In this document: positions 32,968-41,001 of the stretch, one piece after another
How the letters are laid out: the number at the start of each line of letters is the position of its first letter
Position numbering within the stretch: position 1 is the first letter of the stretch
Origin: Eikenella exigua
GTDB lineage: Bacteria; Pseudomonadota; Gammaproteobacteria; Burkholderiales; Neisseriaceae
DNA length: 64,000 nt
Direction of reading: 5' to 3'
Assembly (NCBI RefSeq): GCF_008805035.1
Contig: NZ_CP038018.1
Coordinates: 1,364,001-1,428,000 of the forward strand
Position numbers and translations under genes: made by a program
The notes under the pieces: model-generated
Databases searched by the model: none
Told to the model about the DNA's origin: nothing
What the model saw: the letters and a program-made list of their open reading frames with translations, nothing else

Positions 32968-34179
32968 TTATTTGGCTGCTTTCTTCCCAAGCAAAATATA
33001 GCAAGAGGTCGTTGCCAATAAAATAAAGAACACAGGAAGCAATATCTGCCTCATACTGGCTGCCGGCGAGAGATTTAATAGGTAGCCTGGCATAGAAACC
33101 AAAATCGCACCAAATAGAAATTGGCTACCATTCACCAGTGCTGCTGATGTGCCAACATGATTGGCATCAACCAATGATGCGGCAATTGCAAATGGCAACA
33201 TAGATGCTCCAGTAAAAATACCGAACAAGAAAAGAAGGGGAGTAGACTGCCATGCATTAGTTTGCAAACAAACCAAGATTGCCAAAGTAACCGTTTGTCC
33301 AATCAGCCCTATTCCAAGAGCTTTTGCATTACTTCTTAAAAAATTACTGATATAACTGAACAACGGCGAGCCTATCGCCAAACCCAACCAGCTCATTGCT
33401 ACTGCCAAATGCGCCTGATTTTGGCCAATTCCATAAGATTGCAGCAATCGGCTACCCCATACGATACTGAAACTGAGCATCGACCCAAAAGAAACCGCTC
33501 CAATAAACATAATAAATAAAACTTTTTTTTGATGAATTGTCTTAAGCAAATCAACTATACAACCCTTAATAACAGCTCTGGCTGTTTCGATACGCAATGG
33601 CTGAAAATTTAATTCTTTTGGATTATCAAGCAAAATCGCCATCAATAGAATCATCGTTCCACCCAATACAGAAAAACCAATAACAACATCACCCCATGGC
33701 AGATGCTCCAAAACTTTAATAAATACCAACTGGATCAAACAAGCTGAAACCGATGCTACAAACTGAACCCATGAGAACATTAATCCATATTTTTCACTGG
33801 AAAACCAAATTCTGCCCACAAATCCAGCGCCAATAAAGCCAAATGAGCCTCCTAATGCCACAAAAATCTGTGCTAATACAAACCCCCATAACGATTTAGA
33901 CAGCACAAACAACACCAAACCCATCGTTAAAAACAGACAAGCCAATGGGATTGCTGGTTTAACACCTGTTTTATCCAAAATGCTACCTGAAAATATCTGA
34001 AAGAATGCAAAGAAAAAAGTATATGTTGCGCTGATCAGGCTCATCTCTGTAGCACTCAAGCCTAATGTTTCAGATATTTTTGGGTTAATAACCGCATATC
34101 CTGTCTGAAAGCCAAAAATCAAAATGACATAGCTGACGGCTAAAATCCAACAAAGCCACGCTTTTTTACTGGCAAACAT
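32968..34179 (-). CDS. MFS transporter (paralogue 1)
   Basis: 403 aa with 12 predicted membrane segments. The N-terminal GYAVINPKISETLGLSATEM and SGSILDKTGVKP (loop 2-3 pattern DxxG) are MFS features. It is clearly related to the next gene (same GYA-IN/VN, SATYTFFFAF/AATYTWTFAI and SGxLLDK stretches), so the pair arose by tandem duplication. It belongs to the AT-rich block with guaD; a nucleobase substrate is a guess from context. A one-base-off eikDUS lies within the gene at 33979. A good ribosome binding site (AAAGGAAC) precedes the ATG. Confidence 0.88.
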   Translation of the reverse strand: MFASKKAWLCWILAVSYVILIFGFQTGYAVINPKISETLGLSATEMSLISATYTFFFAFFQIFSGSILDKTGVKPAIPLACLFLTMGLVLFVLSKSLWGFVLAQIFVALGGSFGFIGAGFVGRIWFSSEKYGLMFSWVQFVASVSACLIQLVFIKVLEHLPWGDVVIGFSVLGGTMILLMAILLDNPKELNFQPLRIETARAVIKGCIVDLLKTIHQKKVLFIMFIGAVSFGSMLSFSIVWGSRLLQSYGIGQNQAHLAVAMSWLGLAIGSPLFSYISNFLRSNAKALGIGLIGQTVTLAILVCLQTNAWQSTPLLFLFGIFTGASMLPFAIAASLVDANHVGTSAALVNGSQFLFGAILVSMPGYLLNLSPAASMRQILLPVFFILLATTSCYILLGKKAAK

Positions 34180-34352
34180 AATAGTTCCTTTAAAAATTCC
34201 ATAATTGGTACTTTACTGCCCACTCAAACAGGCGGCATCAGGAAAGACTAAACGTTGGGTTGAGATAACGAGGAAGGGAGGGAATTAGCTGTTTTCTTGC
34301 AAATTCAGGGGAATAGTTTCTCTATCCCCCTGAATCTATTTTATTTATCTAT

Positions 34353-35591
34353 TTATTGCTGCTTCGGGAAACTTTCTTTAATCCAAAGCAGTGCAATAAT
34401 CAAGGCGACAGCCAATGCAATCAGGGTAGGTTGCAGAGCGGCTTGGTAGTCGGCCAATGTTTCCTGAGTGCCAGCCAACATCTTACCAGGCAAGCCCATC
34501 AAAATACCACCTGCGATAAACATAGAACCGTTTACGATAGAAGATGAAGTACCGATTCTGTGCGGGGGTACGTTGTCTGACGCAGCAGTGAAGTTCAGCA
34601 TATGGCCGGCATTGCAGAAACCGAAGATAAAGTACAAAACCATGGCGGTTGTGGGAGTTACATCGATGTACATCGCACCAGCTAACACAAGCATCTGCAC
34701 CATGGTAGCAATCGTAATTGGCAATTTACGTGATTTGGTGGCATTAGAGATGCGGTCGATCAGCGGGCTGCCTACAGCCAGACCCAGCCAGAGGCAGGCA
34801 GTAGCGTGGTTGGCGGCACTGGGATCCATTCCGTGGGCAATCAACAACTTCGGGCCCCATACCACACCCAAAGCTAGGATGGTACCGAACACAATTGCAC
34901 CTTGAATGCTGATGGCCCAAATCTGGCTTTTCTTCAACACTTCAACAATAGATTGCAATACAGAGGAAACAAATTCACCAACGGAGCTTTTTGGACTTTC
35001 CACCGGGGCAGGGTTGCACACGAACATCACAGCGGCAACCAGCAGCAGCACACCGAAGATACCGAAGCCTGTGATGATGGTGCGCCAGTCCCAATTAGCC
35101 AAGGCAAAGTCGAAACCAGTTTGGCCGAAAGCGGAAGACAAGGCGGCCACGAGCTGTACCAAACCGAACATCAGGCCGAATTTAGCCATACCGAACCAAA
35201 CACCGCCCACATAGCCCGCGCCCACAAAGCCAGCACTGGAGCCGATAGCCAATACCACCTGTGATAAGAGCAGCATTTCAAAGCTCTGAGCAAAAGCAAA
35301 CAGGAACACCCCAATAATTACCAACGTAATGGCAGGAATGAGGATTTTCCGGCTACCTAGCTTATCCAACAGAGCACCTGAGAACATTTGCGCAATAGCG
35401 AAAGTCCAAGTGTAGGTAGCGGCAATCAAGCCTACTTGATCAATACTCAGATTCAGGGCTTTGGATACGCTGTCGTTAACGATGGCATATCCCGTTTGCA
35501 CGTTGAACAGCCACACTACAAATAATACGGCAATAACCCAAACGATCCACGCTCTTGTACCGCCGAGTTGAAATTCAGTTTTGTTACTCAT
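34353..35591 (-). CDS. MFS transporter (paralogue 2)
   Basis: 412 aa from the ATG at 35591, which has GGAG 8 bp upstream. There are 12 hydrophobic segments, and the signature SGALLDKLGSRKILIPA lies in loop 2-3. It has a central cytoplasmic loop (PAPVESPKSSVGEF). It is a paralogue of the downstream transporter, from which it is separated by 173 bp with no DUS. It lies 93 bp after guaD, so the likely transcript is guaD-MFS2-MFS1. Substrate unproven; purine bases or related compounds are plausible because of guaD. Confidence 0.88.
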   Translation of the reverse strand: MSNKTEFQLGGTRAWIVWVIAVLFVVWLFNVQTGYAIVNDSVSKALNLSIDQVGLIAATYTWTFAIAQMFSGALLDKLGSRKILIPAITLVIIGVFLFAFAQSFEMLLLSQVVLAIGSSAGFVGAGYVGGVWFGMAKFGLMFGLVQLVAALSSAFGQTGFDFALANWDWRTIITGFGIFGVLLLVAAVMFVCNPAPVESPKSSVGEFVSSVLQSIVEVLKKSQIWAISIQGAIVFGTILALGVVWGPKLLIAHGMDPSAANHATACLWLGLAVGSPLIDRISNATKSRKLPITIATMVQMLVLAGAMYIDVTPTTAMVLYFIFGFCNAGHMLNFTAASDNVPPHRIGTSSSIVNGSMFIAGGILMGLPGKMLAGTQETLADYQAALQPTLIALAVALIIALLWIKESFPKQQ

Positions 35592-35632
35592 AATCAATAC
35601 TCCAAAAATCCGATTTAACTAAAAAATCGCTT

Positions 35633-35681
35633 TCAGGTAGCCTAATGATTCAAGAAACCTCTAACTAGGCTACCTGAAACA
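35633..35681 (-). terminator. Inverted eikDUS pair between guaD and MFS genes
   Basis: TTTCAGGTAGCCTA and TAGGCTACCTGAAA, 14 bp perfect stem, starting 3 bp after the guaD stop. Inside a probable operon, it may lower downstream expression rather than stop it entirely. Confidence 0.55.
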
Positions 35682-35683
35682 TA

Positions 35684-36985
35684 TCAGTTGGCACGATAGA
35701 CTTCTTTACCTGCAACATATGTGGCAGCAATAGCGCGGTCATCACCCAAAGTCATTTGGATAAACAATGCCTCTTCCAAATCTTTGGCATATTTCATGCG
35801 GTAGTCGATAATCGGCGTAGATTTCAAATTTAATACTGTTAAATCCGCTTCCATGCCTACAGCAATCGTGCCAACTTTATCTTGCAGCCCTAGTGCTTCA
35901 GCTGTACCACGGCTGGCTAAGTAGAAACTGTGAAGAGAGGTATATGGCGTACCGTTCATTTGTGCTGCTTTATAAGCTTCATTCATAGTTTGCAACATGG
36001 AGAAGCTGGTACCGGCACCTAAGTCAGTTGCCAAACCAACGTGGACAGGACGGTTTTTATCCCGCAGTTTTTTAACGTTTAGGCAACCTGACCCTAAGAA
36101 GAAATTAGAAGTCGGGCAGTGAGCAACGGCTGCACCAGTTTCACTAAATACACTTAATTCCCGATCAGTTAAGTGAATACCGTGACCATAAATCGCCCTT
36201 GGCCTAACCAATCCATATTGTGCATAAGCATCTGTATAGTCTTTAGCTTTCGGACATAAATCTTTCACCCAAGCCACCTCATTCACATTTTCAGAAACAT
36301 GCGATTGAATGAGCATATCTGGATTTTCCGCAGCTAACGCCTGCATCATTTCCATCTGTTCTGGTGTAGAGGTAGGCACAAAACGGGGGGTAATCACATA
36401 TTCGGCACGCCCCTTGTTATGCCATTTTTTAATTAGGGAAGAAGATTCATCATAGGCACGCTGCGGTGTATCCAATAATGCTTCCGGTGCATTCCTATCC
36501 ATGCAGACCTTACCCGCCATAATCCGCATATCGTATTTTTCCGCTTCTTCAAAGATGGCATCTACCGATTGCGGGAATACTGTACAATAAACAGTAGAGG
36601 AAGTAACACCATTTCTAAACTGCTCTTTCAAAAATACTTTTGCCACTTCACTGGCGTGTTCTTTATTTTTGAACCCCTGCTCGGCGATGAAGGTGTAGTT
36701 GTTTAGCCAGTCTAAGAGCTGTTCGCCATAGGCACCGATGATTTCGGTTTGCGGGTAGTGGACGTGCGAATCGATAAAGCCGGGGATGATGACGCTGTCG
36801 GTGTAGCGTTTTACTTCCACACCATCCAAGCTAGGCAAAATATCTTGTGCACGGCCAACTTGGGTAATTTTCCCTCCTTCCATCACAATTACAGCATCAG
36901 ATTCATATACCAAGCATTCATCCATTTCATGAAAAAATGGGTCTTTTTTGAATGTAAGCATCGCACTTCGGATAGCGGTTTTCAT
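35684..36985 (-). CDS. guaD: Guanine deaminase
   Basis: Converts guanine to xanthine and ammonia in the cytoplasm; 433 aa, the usual size. Amidohydrolase zinc ligands are visible: HVHYPQ (HxH), SHVSENVNEV, GHGIHLTD and ATDLGAGTSFSML with the Asp. HCPTSNFFLGSG is a GuaD signature. The ribosome binding site AAGGA precedes the ATG. It is divergent from marR across an AT-rich region with a perfect palindrome. Base composition, especially in its second half, is lower in GC than surrounding genes, and it lacks internal eikDUS, suggesting later acquisition. Confidence 0.93.
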   Translation of the reverse strand: MKTAIRSAMLTFKKDPFFHEMDECLVYESDAVIVMEGGKITQVGRAQDILPSLDGVEVKRYTDSVIIPGFIDSHVHYPQTEIIGAYGEQLLDWLNNYTFIAEQGFKNKEHASEVAKVFLKEQFRNGVTSSTVYCTVFPQSVDAIFEEAEKYDMRIMAGKVCMDRNAPEALLDTPQRAYDESSSLIKKWHNKGRAEYVITPRFVPTSTPEQMEMMQALAAENPDMLIQSHVSENVNEVAWVKDLCPKAKDYTDAYAQYGLVRPRAIYGHGIHLTDRELSVFSETGAAVAHCPTSNFFLGSGCLNVKKLRDKNRPVHVGLATDLGAGTSFSMLQTMNEAYKAAQMNGTPYTSLHSFYLASRGTAEALGLQDKVGTIAVGMEADLTVLNLKSTPIIDYRMKYAKDLEEALFIQMTLGDDRAIAATYVAGKEVYRAN

Positions 36986-37289
36986 AGTTTAATCCTTTTT
37001 AAAGCGTATGAAATAGTTATATGTTTCCTATGCAAAGATTACTTTAAAGCCATACAGCCAATAAAGCTTCATATAAAATATCTTTGCATGAAAATATTTT
37101 ATATGAAATAATAATGCGCCGCAATCCAGCATAAGGACTTTTAAAGAAAACCTTGATAAAATTTGATATATATCAAATTTTATTTGATATAATTCCTATT
37201 CTCCCCTCGATGGCTTGCAATCTTGCATTTTGGATAAATCTTTGTATTAAGATATGATCTTATTAGATAACCGAATATTGGGGTAAATA
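36986..37289. promoter_or_regulatory. Divergent guaD/marR control region
   Basis: Very AT-rich. It holds a 24 bp perfect palindrome centred on ATTTGATATATATCAAAT (37158-37181) and an extra half-site ATTTGATATAA at 37183. A 14 bp inverted repeat TTCATATAAAATAT/ATATTTTATATGAA spans 37068-37107, and a second repeat pair TGCAAAGAT/ATCTTTGCA (37030-37088) is nested with it. The palindrome is a likely MarR operator; the other repeats lie in the guaD leader. Confidence 0.6.
37158..37181. promoter_or_regulatory. Perfect palindrome, likely MarR operator
   Basis: AAAATTTGATATATATCAAATTTT is fully symmetrical. A TATAAT (37188-37193) follows, with TTGATA candidates for -35 inside or before the palindrome, so a bound dimer would block marR transcription. 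MarR proteins normally bind such 16-24 bp AT-rich palindromes and often control the divergent gene as well. Confidence 0.65.
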
Positions 37290-37796
37290 ATGACTCAAGC
37301 AGAATCAAAAGAAGTGATTGATGTTGTTGGCTATATAACCGACCATTGGAAGAAATTTGACCACCGCCTAGATACCTCAGGTACAGAAATCATCGGCAGG
37401 ATTATTCGGATTAGTTCGATTATTTCTCAATTAGTAGATGAAAACTTGGCCAACTATAAACTAACAGTTGGCGAATTCGATGTATTAGCAGCATTGTTAC
37501 GAGAGCCAAACCAGACATTGACACCAAAACAGATACAAGATCTAGTGTTGATTTCATCTGGCGGACTAACCAATAGAATCAATAAACTAGAGAAAAAAGG
37601 CTTAGTACAGCGGATTTTAAACCCAGAAGACAGGCGAAGCTGGTTAATCAATTTGTTGCCAAAGGGTGAAACTCTGATAAAAAAAGCCGTCCCTTCGCAC
37701 TTAAACATAGAAACCACGGCAATAAAAAACCTATCTTTTCGAGAGTATCAGCAGCTCCGTGACTTATTGATCACTTTGTCCGGGGACTTGGAATAA
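37290..37796 (+). CDS. MarR-family transcriptional regulator
   Basis: 168 aa with the MarR winged helix: LTVGEFDVLAALLREPNQ, then LISSGGLTNRINKLEKKGLV (recognition helix) and the wing NPEDRRSWLINLLPKG. The N-terminal extension (about 35 residues) is longer than in E. coli MarR and resembles urate- or purine-responsive relatives, but the ligand is unknown. It is divergent from guaD; a perfect palindrome lies between them. Its AT-rich codons match the adjoining guaD/MFS block. Confidence 0.9.
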   Translation: MTQAESKEVIDVVGYITDHWKKFDHRLDTSGTEIIGRIIRISSIISQLVDENLANYKLTVGEFDVLAALLREPNQTLTPKQIQDLVLISSGGLTNRINKLEKKGLVQRILNPEDRRSWLINLLPKGETLIKKAVPSHLNIETTAIKNLSFREYQQLRDLLITLSGDLE

Positions 37797-37846
37797 GGAT
37801 AAATAACCAACCACCCTTCGCCCAATCAGGCTGCCTAAAAAACAAA

Positions 37847-37879
37847 AACCCGCTATTCTCTTATCCAGAACAACGGGTT
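37847..37879 (-). terminator. Terminator of ppa
   Basis: On the minus strand AACCCG ... CGGGTT with a ~21 nt loop, followed by TTTGTTTTTT. It lies about 40 bp past the ppa stop, beside a single eikDUS at 37886. Confidence 0.6.
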
Positions 37880-37921
37880 CTACTTTTCAGGTAGCCTATT
37901 CAGCTAACCACTAGCACTCGG

Positions 37922-38452
37922 TTATTGTGCTTTCCAACGAGCTTGCGATTCACGGATAACGGCTTTGGCTTCTTCAATGTCGCCCCAGTGGCCAACTTTG
38001 GTGCTGCCGGGTTTTTTCAGGTCTTTATAGTGATTGAAGTGGAATTCGATTTGCTTGATCAGCTGCGGCGGCAAATCGGCCAAAGTCTTGATGGCATTGC
38101 CATTGTGGCGGTCGTCGGCAGGCACCACCACTACTTTATCGTCCACTTCGCCGTCGTCCACAAATTTCATCACGCCGATCACTCTAGCTTCCATGTAGAT
38201 GCCGGTAGGCAGCGGCAGATCGGTAATAATCAGGGCGTCGAGTTCGTCGCCGTCTTCATCGAGGGTTTGCGGGATGAAGCCGTAGTTGGTGGGTTTGGCG
38301 AAAATCTGCGGCTCTATGCGGTCGAGTTTCATCGCGCCGATTTTGCGATCCCATTCGATTTTCTGGTTGGAGCCTTGCGGAATTTCCACCACTACGTTGA
38401 TGATACCGCCGTCTACATCACCGGCGTCGAGAATTTTATTGAAGTCTGCCAT
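37922..38452 (-). CDS. ppa: Inorganic pyrophosphatase (family I)
   Basis: Hydrolyses PPi to phosphate, pulling biosynthetic reactions forward. The 176 aa have all active-site stretches: VEIPQGSNQKIEWD, YGFIPQTLDEDGDELDALI (metal Asp cluster), VDDGEVDDKVVVVPADD and HFNHYKDLKK. It stands alone on the minus strand with its own terminator. Confidence 0.97.
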   Translation of the reverse strand: MADFNKILDAGDVDGGIINVVVEIPQGSNQKIEWDRKIGAMKLDRIEPQIFAKPTNYGFIPQTLDEDGDELDALIITDLPLPTGIYMEARVIGVMKFVDDGEVDDKVVVVPADDRHNGNAIKTLADLPPQLIKQIEFHFNHYKDLKKPGSTKVGHWGDIEEAKAVIRESQARWKAQ

Positions 38453-38847
38453 GGTTTTTCCTTCTGTGCTTGAACGGTTTGAAAGGCCTGATTATAGCGA
38501 CCATCGCTGGCATAATCTATATATAGCCGTTCTAAGCGGGCAATAATCCCACCTTAGCCAGCTTCGCTGTAACACATGCACCATTCAGGCAAAGGCTACC
38601 TGAAAGCAAAACTTCAACAAAATTAAAATGCAGCACGAATTTCCACACCACTCAAATTTTTCAGGTAGCCTTTTGGATGGCTAAACTTCATTTCCGAATG
38701 CTTTGTCGCCTATTGATTGCCGCCACTCAAATGCCTTTTCCGCCGTAGGTTTGCCCGATTTAACCGCCGCAATGCTGGCATAAGAGAGAGTGCTGTTTTA
38801 CAATTCGCTCATTCGGCCTGCAAGCGGCTACTACAAAGGATTTCACG
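38453..38847. other. Gap between ppa and glmM
   Basis: Divergent promoter region of about 390 bp. Contains a widely spaced inverted eikDUS pair (38591-38605 and 38657-38674) whose loop includes aaaacttcaacaaaattaaaatg, similar to the loop at 27303-27350. A TACAAT at 38799 could be the glmM -10, but no convincing -35 precedes it. Confidence 0.45.
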
Positions 38848-40179
38848 ATGGCAAAAAAATATTTCGGCACCGATGGCGTGCGCGGCGAAGTGGGCAAATT
38901 TCCGATTACGCCCGATTTCGTATTGAAGCTGGCCTATGCCGCCGGCCAGGTGCTGACCCAGCACGACGATGAAATCAAGCCCACCGTGCTCATCGGCAAA
39001 GATACCCGCATCTCCGGCTATATGCTGGAAACCGCGCTGGTGGCCGGTTTCACCGCTGCCGGCGTGAATGTTATCCAAACCGGCCCGCTGCCCACACCGG
39101 GCGTTGCCTATCTTACCCGCGCGCTGCGTCTCTCTGCCGGCGTGATGATTTCCGCCTCCCACAACCACTATGCCGACAACGGCATCAAATTCTTCACCGA
39201 AGACGGCATGAAGCTTTCCGATGAAATCGAGCAGGAAATCGAGCAGCAGCTGGAGCAGGAAATGTACACCGTTTCCTCCGACCACCTCGGCCGCGCCAAA
39301 CGCGTGAGCGGCGCAGACGACCGCTACATCGAATTTTGCAAATCCACCTTCCCCGCCAATATGGACTTACGCGGGCTGAAGCTGGTGGTGGACACCGCCA
39401 ACGGCGCCGGTTATCACGTGGCGCCTAAAGTGTTCCACGAGCTGGGTGCAGACGTAATTGAAATCGGCAACCAGCCCAACGGTTTCAATATCAACCACAA
39501 ATGCGGCGCTACCTACACCAAAACCCTGCAAGCCGCCGTGCTGCAAAACGAGGCCGACTACGGCATTGCGCTCGATGGCGACGGCGACCGCCTGATGATG
39601 GTGGACAAACAAGGCAAAGTGTACGACGGCGATTCGCTGATTTACGTGATTGCCCGTGCTCGCCATAAAGCCGGTTCGCTGGTTGGCGGCGTAGTCGGCA
39701 CGGTGATGACCAACATGGCGATGGAGCTGGCCTTGGCGCAGCTTAAAATCGAATTCTGCCGCGCCAAAGTGGGCGACCGCTATGTGCTGGAACAGCTGCA
39801 CCAACACGGCTGGCAGCTGGGCGGCGAAGCCAGCGGCCACATCCTCTGCCTCGATAAACACAACACCGGCGACGGTACCATTGCCGCCCTGCAAGTGCTG
39901 GCTGCGCTGCAAACGCTGGATCAGGATTTGGCCGCCGCCGTAGATTGGCTGCCCTTCCCGCAAACCATGATTAACGTGCGTATCAGCAAAGGGCAGGATT
40001 GGCAAACCGCCTCCGCCGCCGAGCTGCAGGCCGTGGAAGCCGAATTGGCCGGACACGGCCGCGTGGTATTGCGCGCCTCCGGCACCGAGCCCGTGGTACG
40101 CGTGATGGTGGAAGCACGCGACACCAAGCTCGCGCAACGCTGTGCCGAACGCATTGCCGACAGCATCCGTCAAAAATAA
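38848..40179 (+). CDS. glmM: Phosphoglucosamine mutase
   Basis: Interconverts glucosamine-6-P and glucosamine-1-P for UDP-GlcNAc, peptidoglycan and LPS. 443 aa. The phospho-serine loop MISASHNHYADNGIKFF, the metal loop ALDGDGDRLMMVD, the sugar loop GGEASGHIL and the phosphate loop RASGTEPVVRVMVEA are all present in order. It starts FGTDGVRG, the family N-terminus. No internal eikDUS seen. Confidence 0.98.
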   Translation: MAKKYFGTDGVRGEVGKFPITPDFVLKLAYAAGQVLTQHDDEIKPTVLIGKDTRISGYMLETALVAGFTAAGVNVIQTGPLPTPGVAYLTRALRLSAGVMISASHNHYADNGIKFFTEDGMKLSDEIEQEIEQQLEQEMYTVSSDHLGRAKRVSGADDRYIEFCKSTFPANMDLRGLKLVVDTANGAGYHVAPKVFHELGADVIEIGNQPNGFNINHKCGATYTKTLQAAVLQNEADYGIALDGDGDRLMMVDKQGKVYDGDSLIYVIARARHKAGSLVGGVVGTVMTNMAMELALAQLKIEFCRAKVGDRYVLEQLHQHGWQLGGEASGHILCLDKHNTGDGTIAALQVLAALQTLDQDLAAAVDWLPFPQTMINVRISKGQDWQTASAAELQAVEAELAGHGRVVLRASGTEPVVRVMVEARDTKLAQRCAERIADSIRQK

Positions 40180-40206
40180 CCGCAACTCACAGGAACACCC
40201 ACAACC

Positions 40207-40887
40207 ATGCTGGACATTCTAGAAGCCCTGTTCACCCAATACGGCTATGCCGCCGTATTCGTGGTGTTGGTTGCCTGCGGTTTCGGCATTCCCATTCCCG
40301 AAGACATCACTCTGATTGCCGGCGGCGTGATTTCCGGCCTCGGCCACAGCAATGAGCATATTATGGTGGTGGTGGGCATGATCGGCGTGCTCACCGGCGA
40401 CGGCATGATGTTCCTACTCGGCCACTTCTACGGCGACCGCATCCTCAAAGCCCGCTTCGTCAAACGCCTGATGCCGCCGCAACGCTACCTGCAAGTGCAG
40501 GAAAAGTTCGACAAACACGGCAGCTGGGTATTATTCGTGGCCCGTTTCCTGCCCGGCCTGCGCACCCCCATCTTCATCACCGCCGGGATGAGCGGCCGAA
40601 TATCGTTTTGGCGCTGGCTGATTATGGACGGCCTCGCCTCCCTGATTTCCGTGCCAGCCTGGGTGTATCTCGGCCACTACGGCGCCGCGAACAAAGACTG
40701 GCTGCTCATGAAAGCCCACCAGTTCCAGCACATCCTCTATGTGATCATCGGTATCGGCGCACTGGTGTTGTTCTACTTCTGGCAACGCAAACGCCGCCGC
40801 AGCCAATTTTTCCACGCCAAACTGCAGGAAATGCGCCAAAAACGACAAGCCGAACGCAGCAAACAGCAAAATCGGCCTACCGAATAA
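40207..40887 (+). CDS. DedA-family membrane protein
   Basis: 226 aa inner-membrane protein with the DedA (SNARE-associated) signatures GFGIPIPEDITLIAGG and FVARFLPGLRTPIFITAG and several hydrophobic segments. A basic C-terminal tail (KRRRSQFFHAKLQEMRQKR) lies in the cytoplasm. DedA proteins act as lipid scramblases/flippases in recycling of undecaprenyl phosphate or phospholipids. The exact lipid is not known here. It is 27 bp after glmM, so probably co-transcribed, which fits envelope synthesis. Confidence 0.9.
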   Translation: MLDILEALFTQYGYAAVFVVLVACGFGIPIPEDITLIAGGVISGLGHSNEHIMVVVGMIGVLTGDGMMFLLGHFYGDRILKARFVKRLMPPQRYLQVQEKFDKHGSWVLFVARFLPGLRTPIFITAGMSGRISFWRWLIMDGLASLISVPAWVYLGHYGAANKDWLLMKAHQFQHILYVIIGIGALVLFYFWQRKRRRSQFFHAKLQEMRQKRQAERSKQQNRPTE

Positions 40888-40904
40888 AGCCGCACCACAT
40901 CTTG

Positions 40905-40943
40905 TTTTCAGGTAGCCTTTTATTCATAGAGGCTACCTGAAAA
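40905..40943 (+). terminator. Inverted eikDUS pair after DedA gene
   Basis: TTTTCAGGTAGCCT and AGGCTACCTGAAAA, 14 bp stem, about 11 nt loop (containing ttattcat), 17 bp after the stop. A third copy stands at 40988, directly before the next start codon. Confidence 0.6.
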
Positions 40944-41001
40944 CATATAAACTATTAGACTTCTGCCCGCCACCAGCCTACCCCTCAAGGCTACCTGAAA
41001 C

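Noticed and set aside
37030..37107. Purine or xanthine riboswitch upstream of guaD
   Set aside because: The conserved bases of the purine riboswitch three-way junction are not there and I could not fit the NMT1/xanthine motif; only the inverted repeats are reported.
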